Positions 14,999 through 17,793 of a DNA stretch of 17,793 bases are shown one piece after another. The stretch is from JBBQKG01 sp038326655 (GTDB lineage: Bacteria > Actinomycetota > Thermoleophilia > Solirubrobacterales > JBBDJG01): NCBI GenBank assembly GCA_038326655.1, contig JBBQKG010000036.1, forward strand, positions 1 through 17,793. The letters run 5' to 3'. The position numbers were made by a program, and so were the translations under genes. Position 1 is the stretch's first letter. Each line of letters begins with the position of its first letter. The notes below the pieces were generated by a model, which ran no database searches, was not told the DNA's origin, and was given only the letters and a program-made list of their open reading frames with translations.

Positions 14999-15874
14999 GG
15001 GGTTGCCTGATCCGTTCGTTCCTTCGATTCGCTGCCAGCTGGCAGCGAATCGGCTCGGCGACATCATGCCAAGCGCCGAGTGCGGATGCTCGCGGTTGTA
15101 GTCGCGCTGCCAGTCGGCGGCGAGGAAGCGGGCCTCGGCCAGGTTGGCGAACTCCTCGACGTCGAGGACCTCGTCGCGGAAACGGGCGTTGAGCGACTCC
15201 ACCCAGGCGTTCTGCCAGGGCGCTCCGGGATCTATGTAGGCGGTGGCAGTGGATCCGGCCTCGCACCATTCGCGCAACACGCGGGCGGTCAGCTCGGGGC
15301 CGTTGTCGGCCCGGAGGTTCTCGGGAGCCCCGCGCTCGGCCGCCAGCCGCTCGAGCACTGCGACTGTCTGGTCGGCGTCAATCGTGCGATCGACCTCGAT
15401 GGCCAGCGCCTCGCGGGTGAACTCGTCGACGACATTGAGGAACTTCAGCTCGCGGCCGTCGGTGGTGGCGTCGTGCTGGAAGTCGAGCGCCCAGAGGTGG
15501 CCCGGGTGGGTTGCGCGCAGGCGATCCGCGCCCGCGGCTGTTGATTGCCCGAGCCGCCGGCGCTTGCGCTTGCGTGCGGGCACTCTGAGCCCCTCCTCGC
15601 GCCAGATCCGCTGCACGCGCTTTCTGTTGATGTTCCAGCCTTCGCTCAGCAGGTGGCCGTGGGCGCGACGGTAGCCCCAGCGGGGCTTGGAGGCCGACAG
15701 GCGGCGCAGGCGCCGGCGCAGCGCCCCGTCATCAGGCGCAGCCTCGGGCTCGTGGCGCTGGGTCGATCTGTGTTGTCCGGCGATCTCGCACGCCCGACGC
15801 TCGGAGAGCTTCAGACGGTCGCAGAGCATGCGGACCGCCTTTCGCCTCCGGGCCGGGCTCAGAAGTTTCCCTTT
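14972..15874 (-). CDS. IS3-family transposase orfB (DDE integrase core), made by -1 frameshift from orfA
   Basis: About 300 residues in the -1 frame after the slippery site. The N-terminal part has the RRRKAVRMLCDRLKLSERRACEIAG helix-turn-helix-like region and the KPRWGYRRAHGHL block of this family. The RNase H-like core contains the full DDE triad: D131 (LWALDFQ), D190 (LRADNGPE) and E226 (NAWVESLNA), with exactly 35 residues between the last two, as expected for IS3. HPHSALGMMSP follows near the end. Translated as OrfAB the product is about 395 residues. There are no internal stops or frameshifts, so the element may still be active. The C-terminal end is encoded by a 28-bp palindrome and by the terminal repeat. 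Confidence 0.92.
   Translation of the reverse strand, partial: KGKLLSPARRRKAVRMLCDRLKLSERRACEIAGQHRSTQRHEPEAAPDDGALRRRLRRLSASKPRWGYRRAHGHLLSEGWNINRKRVQRIWREEGLRVPARKRKRRRLGQSTAAGADRLRATHPGHLWALDFQHDATTDGRELKFLNVVDEFTREALAIEVDRTIDADQTVAVLERLAAERGAPENLRADNGPELTARVLREWCEAGSTATAYIDPGAPWQNAWVESLNARFRDEVLDVEEFANLAEARFLAADWQRDYNREHPHSALGMMSPSRFAASWQRIEGTNGSGNPELSEGVDR
15025..15052. repeat. 28-bp perfect palindrome inside the IS
   Basis: CGATTCGCTGCCAG is followed immediately by its reverse complement. It lies 67 bp inside the left end of the element and is read in frame by orfB (SRFAASWQRIE). As RNA it would form a 12-bp stem with a 4-nt loop; no U-tract follows on either strand, so it is not a standard intrinsic terminator. 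Confidence 0.95.
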
Positions 15875-16161
15875 GAGATCTCCTTGTGGGCGAGGATCTC
15901 GAGCTCCTTGTCGGCGACCAGGCGCTTGAGCTGGGTGTTCTCCTTCTCGAGCTCCTTCAGCCGCTTGGCGTCGTCGGCCTTCATCCCGCCGTACTGGTTG
16001 CGCCAGCGGTGGAAGGTGTTCTCGGAGACCCCGAGCCCCTTGGCGACCTCGGCGGTCGTCTTGCCTTCGCCGAACATCAGCTCGGCCTCGCGGAGCTTGC
16101 GGATGACCTGGTTCGGGGTGTGGCGCTTTGCCTTCACCGTGTCTGGTTCCTCCTTGCCCAT
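15859..16161 (-). CDS. IS3-family transposase orfA (helix-turn-helix)
   Basis: 100 residues from ATG at 16161. Residues about 18-60 form the HTH_Tnp_1 domain that binds the inverted repeats (IRKLREAELMFGEGKTTAEVAKGLGVSE, then FHRWRNQYGGM). A leucine-zipper-like coiled coil follows (KRLKELEKENTQLKRLVADKELEIL, about 66-91), used for dimerisation in this family. The stop TGA is at 15859-15861, shortly after the slippery heptamer. On its own it would act as a regulator of transposition; fused to orfB by frameshifting it gives the transposase. Confidence 0.92.
   Translation of the reverse strand: MGKEEPDTVKAKRHTPNQVIRKLREAELMFGEGKTTAEVAKGLGVSENTFHRWRNQYGGMKADDAKRLKELEKENTQLKRLVADKELEILAHKEISKGNF
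15868..15874 (-). promoter_or_regulatory. -1 programmed ribosomal frameshift site
   Basis: On the minus strand the heptamer A-AAG-GGA, set in the orfA frame, fits the X-XXY-YYZ rule. Slipping back one base gives AAA-GGG and enters the orfB frame, six bases before the orfA stop codon. A GC-rich stretch follows that could hold the ribosome. Confidence 0.8.
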
Positions 16162-16176
16162 TGTCGTGGGCGGGAA

Positions 16177-16218
16177 GAACTCTCAGACGGGTCGGACCGA
16201 TCTCAGGGGGTCGGGCCA
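16177..16218. repeat. IS right terminal inverted repeat
   Basis: 42 bp, inverted partner of the left repeat, with one extra base. On the plus strand it starts GAACTCTCAG and ends GGGGTCGGGCCA. Confidence 0.85.
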
Positions 16219-16752
16219 GCCGATCTCGACAGACACCGCCCGACGGTCGTGTATTGCTGGGACTCGATATGAGACATGAGCCCACGAGCCGCGTGCCGGC
16301 TCGAAACGCTTGGTTTCTCGGCGGTCCATGACTATGTAGCCGGCAAGCAGGATTTGGCTCGCCTATGGACTGCCTTCAGAAGGCGATAGGTCTGGCCTTC
16401 CCACGGCGGGGACTTCGTGCGCGAGGACGTCGTCACCTGCGAGCTCCGCGATCGTCTGGGATCGGTTCGACAGAAGGTGGCACAGTCCGCTTACGGCTTC
16501 GCGCTCGTGGTTTCAGCGACGGGCGTCCTGCTCGGTCGCCTCAGGCGAGCGGCCCTCGATGGGGATCCCGATGCGACCGCCGAGCAGGCGATGGAGGCGG
16601 GACCGTCGACCGTGCGCCCCAGCAGCGACGTCGCCTTGCTTCTCGAGCGGCTTCGGGCGCGGGATCTCGGGTACGCAATCGTAACCACGCCCGACGGTGT
16701 GCTGGCCGGGATCCTGCATCGCGCCGAGGCCGAGGCGGGCCTGGCTTCCTGA
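16219..16752 (+). pseudogene. 5'-truncated rhodanese-CBS domain protein, degraded
   Basis: Directly after the IS the frame reads ADLDRHRPTVVYCWDSI, a TGA (16270-16272), then DMSPRAACRLETLGFSAV and HDYVAGKQD. This matches the active-site half of rhodanese-like proteins (VVYC with the catalytic Cys, SPRAA.RLE.LGF, DY..GK.DWLA.GLP). One extra T in the TTT at 16353-16355 breaks the frame and leads to a TAG (16387); in the shifted frame the expected DWLAYGLPSEG appears. Frame returns near the G run at 16408-16411, giving a CBS pair (from about 16417: REDVVTCELRDRLGSVR ... AMEAGPSTVRPSSDV ... GYAIVTTPDGVLAGIL). The N-terminal rhodanese half is absent. The CBS part could in principle be made alone from GTG 16417 (111 residues) and would bind adenosyl ligands. 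Confidence 0.75.
16285..16303 (+). other. hairpin 12 nt after the in-frame TGA, SECIS-like geometry
   Basis: CGAGCC, a 7-nt loop GCGTGCC, and GGCTCG form a perfect 6-bp stem. The loop begins 18 nt after the TGA and its first base is G, which fits the published rules for bacterial SECIS elements as I recall them. In GC-rich coding DNA such a hairpin can arise by chance. Confidence 0.3.
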
Positions 16753-16802
16753 CCGAGTCGGCGGCCTCGGCGACGCGTGCACCGGCGCGCTCGCGATCCC
16801 GG

Positions 16803-16808
16803 TATGTT
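16803..16808 (+). promoter_or_regulatory. possible -10 box of the ECF sigma gene
   Basis: TATGTT lies 6 nt before the GTG start at 16815, which has no ribosome binding site, suggesting a leaderless transcript. The same hexamer occurs before ftsH. No -35 element is evident, and no GGAAC-type ECF box is seen, so autoregulation is not supported. Confidence 0.4.
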
Positions 16809-16814
16809 CGGGTC

Positions 16815-17423
16815 GTGAGCCCGAAAGCTCAAGGCGTAGTGCCGGGCGAGGCGACGCCCGGGATCCACGAGAGCTCCGAGGCAGGGCTGGTTCAGAGGGC
16901 GCGGGAGGGAGACCCGCGTGCATTCGAGGCACTCGTCCGAGTCCACGCCGAGCGACTCTATGCGGTGCTCCTCCGTTTCACCGCGGACCCAGAAGAGGCG
17001 GAGGAGGCACTCCAGAACGCGCTCATGCGAGCGTGGCGCGGCATGCGGAAATTCGAGGAGCGCTCGAGCTTTTTCACTTGGCTATACCGGATCGGTATCA
17101 ACGAGGCAAAGCGGCGCGCCGAGCGCCGCTCGAGACAGGGAACAGTCGTTTCGACGGAAGATGAGTCGCTCGACCAGCTTCACGACCTGGGTCCCGCGCC
17201 AGACGCCCTCGCGGCACAGCTCGAAGTCCGCGATGCACTCGAGGCGGCGATCAGGGAGTTGCCGCTCGATTACCGGATGCCGATCGTCTTGCGCGACATA
17301 GAGGGCCTGAGCACAAGTGAAGCCGCTGCGATCATGGAGCTTGGCGAGGCTGCCTTCAAGAGTCGGCTGCACCGTGCGCGCATGGCAGTGCGTAACGACC
17401 TCGAGGCATTCTTAGACGAATGA
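16815..17423 (+). CDS. ECF-type (group 4) RNA polymerase sigma factor
   Basis: 202 residues from GTG at 16815; the frame is open further upstream but overlaps the CBS remnant and has no protein character there. Region 2 spans about 25-100 (LVQRAREGDPRAFEALVRVHAERLYAVLLR, DPEEAEEALQNALMRAWRG for -10 recognition, FFTWLYRIGINEAKR). A short linker (about 101-133) follows, then region 4 (about 138-195: ELPLDYRMPIVLRDIEGLSTSEAA, EAAFKSRLHRARMAVR) with the helix-turn-helix for the -35. There is no sigma 3 domain and no C-terminal extension. An anti-sigma factor gene follows after 38 bp, so this is a signal-responsive pair. The target regulon cannot be read from this window. Confidence 0.93.
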   Translation: MSPKAQGVVPGEATPGIHESSEAGLVQRAREGDPRAFEALVRVHAERLYAVLLRFTADPEEAEEALQNALMRAWRGMRKFEERSSFFTWLYRIGINEAKRRAERRSRQGTVVSTEDESLDQLHDLGPAPDALAAQLEVRDALEAAIRELPLDYRMPIVLRDIEGLSTSEAAAIMELGEAAFKSRLHRARMAVRNDLEAFLDE

Positions 17424-17447
17424 CCCGTGAACCAACCACCTGGTAGC

Positions 17448-17452
17448 GAGGG
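17448..17452 (+). promoter_or_regulatory. ribosome binding site of the anti-sigma gene
   Basis: GAGGG lies 9 nt before the ATG at 17462 and supports that start over the ATG two codons later. Confidence 0.55.
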
Positions 17453-17461
17453 TCGAAGCCA

Positions 17462-17752
17462 ATGACGATGCGATTGATGTGGCGCAAGCTGAACGCCCCT
17501 CGAGACCACCGATGGGCAGGCCCACGGCTCTCGCGGTTTCTCGAACATGACCTGCCTCCGCGGCAGCACCGGCGGTTGGAAGCGCACCAGGGCATATGCC
17601 CTGAATGCCGCCGGGCGCTGCAGAGCTTGAAGAAGCTGCTCGCCGCGCTTCCGCGATTGCGCGAGGACGACCCCGACCGCCGCGCGCGCGTGGACCAGGC
17701 ATTGCGCAGCGTGGTGGAGCAGATCCAACACGAACCGCCGCCTACGCCCTAA
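17462..17752 (+). CDS. zinc-binding (zf-HC2/ZAS) anti-sigma factor, soluble
   Basis: 96 residues. The zinc anti-sigma motif HxxxCxxC is present as H42, C46, C49 (EAHQGICPECRRAL), preceded by a helix with RLSRFLEHDLPPRQHRRL, the usual layout of the fold that wraps the sigma factor. A fourth ligand is probably H29 or H36. A basic helical tail (KKLLAALPRLREDDPDRRARV) follows. There is no transmembrane segment, so it is cytoplasmic and might sense redox state or zinc through the Cys pair, as RsrA-type factors do; that role is inference. It is encoded just after the ECF sigma gene and is presumably co-transcribed. An alternative ATG lies two codons downstream. Confidence 0.85.
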   Translation: MTMRLMWRKLNAPRDHRWAGPRLSRFLEHDLPPRQHRRLEAHQGICPECRRALQSLKKLLAALPRLREDDPDRRARVDQALRSVVEQIQHEPPPTP

Positions 17753-17776
17753 GAACTCCTTTCGAAAAGAGGTTCT
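17752..17776 (+). terminator. hairpin directly after the anti-sigma stop, weak terminator candidate
   Basis: AGAACT pairs with GGTTCT (one G-T pair), then a C/A mismatch and CTTT with AAAG around a CGA loop. It begins at the last base of the TAA stop. There is no T-tract after it, so intrinsic termination is doubtful. Confidence 0.35.
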
Positions 17777-17793
17777 GAGCCAAAGGCGGCGAA

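Larger units (their letters stand above)
14958..16218 (-). mobile_element. IS3-family insertion sequence, apparently complete (1261 bp)
   Basis: The element is bounded by imperfect inverted repeats that begin TGACCGGACCCC on the left and, on the opposite strand, TGGCCCGACCCC on the right, so it has the TG...CA ends of the family. It carries orfA and orfB in the -1 relation with a slippery heptamer, and the size is normal. The orfB stop lies inside the left repeat. No 3-5 bp direct target duplication is visible (left flank ...CTGG, right flank GCCG...). The two flanks carry remnants of different genes on opposite strands, which points to a deletion or recombination event at the element rather than a simple insertion. 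Confidence 0.9.

Noticed and set aside
14820..15269. Separate small minus-strand gene crossing the IS left end
   Set aside because: This frame overlaps orfB in another frame and has no protein signature. The alternative frame outside the IS (14773-14955) looks more like real coding sequence.
14954..16222. Target-site duplication flanking the IS
   Set aside because: The bases next to the ends are CTGG on the left and GCCG on the right. They do not form a direct repeat, nor do they if the ends are moved by a base or two.
16365..16814. N-terminal extension of the sigma factor by 150 residues
   Set aside because: The frame overlaps the CBS coding region in another frame, has Arg/Gly-rich shadow composition, and matches no sigma domain. 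The GTG at 16815 is preceded by a promoter-like box.
1..17793. CRISPR array, tRNA, rRNA, prophage or defence genes
   Set aside because: I saw no regularly spaced repeats, no tRNA-like cloverleaf with a T-loop motif, and no proteins of those classes in any frame.

Overview
The window looks like a chromosomal segment from a high-GC actinobacterium. The best guess is class Thermoleophilia (Solirubrobacterales-like). The clues are the strong GC bias, several GTG starts, a secreted protein with RTX and Ig-like repeats and a lysine-rich tail, and actinobacterial-type succinate-semialdehyde dehydrogenase and nicotinate phosphoribosyltransferase. This placement is an inference from gene style. There is no rRNA or tRNA in the window.

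Layout. Positions 1-265 hold no gene I can support, only inverted repeats. A minus-strand succinate-semialdehyde dehydrogenase (266-1729) is divergent from a plus-strand secreted SpoIID/LytB-domain protein (1911-3287). That gene ends 6 bp from the end of a long minus-strand gene string. In transcription order the string is: TauE/SafE membrane protein (10016-9273), DUF1385 membrane protein, nicotinate phosphoribosyltransferase, a one-TM FtsH-type AAA metalloprotease, methylmalonyl-CoA epimerase-like VOC protein, a 76-residue orphan, a membrane-anchored methyltransferase, and the YchF GTPase (ends 3294). Most junctions are overlapping or under 40 bp, so this is probably one operon or two, with a second promoter region before ftsH. 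From a 32-bp divergent gap, rarA (10049-11392) runs on the plus strand. It is followed by the secreted RTX/Ig-like protein and a second aldehyde dehydrogenase (13138-14760).

The accessory part starts at 14761. A complete IS3-family element (14958-16218) has imperfect terminal inverted repeats, orfA and orfB joined by a canonical -1 slippery heptamer, an intact DDE triad and a 28-bp perfect palindrome. It sits between two broken genes. On its left is the C-terminal 60 codons of an unknown minus-strand protein. On its right is a plus-strand rhodanese-CBS gene that has lost its N-terminal part. No target duplication is visible, so the junctions look like an IS-associated deletion that removed the 5' halves of two divergent genes. 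The rhodanese remnant carries an in-frame TGA at a position I believe is normally Cys, followed by a hairpin with bacterial-SECIS-like geometry. It also has two small compensating indels. Decay is the default reading, but the selenocysteine option can be tested.

The window ends with an ECF sigma factor (16815-17423) and a small soluble zinc-binding anti-sigma factor (17462-17752). Several genes (rarA, the RTX gene, the sigma gene) begin with GTG 5-6 nt after a TAnnnT hexamer and lack a visible ribosome binding site, which suggests leaderless transcripts.
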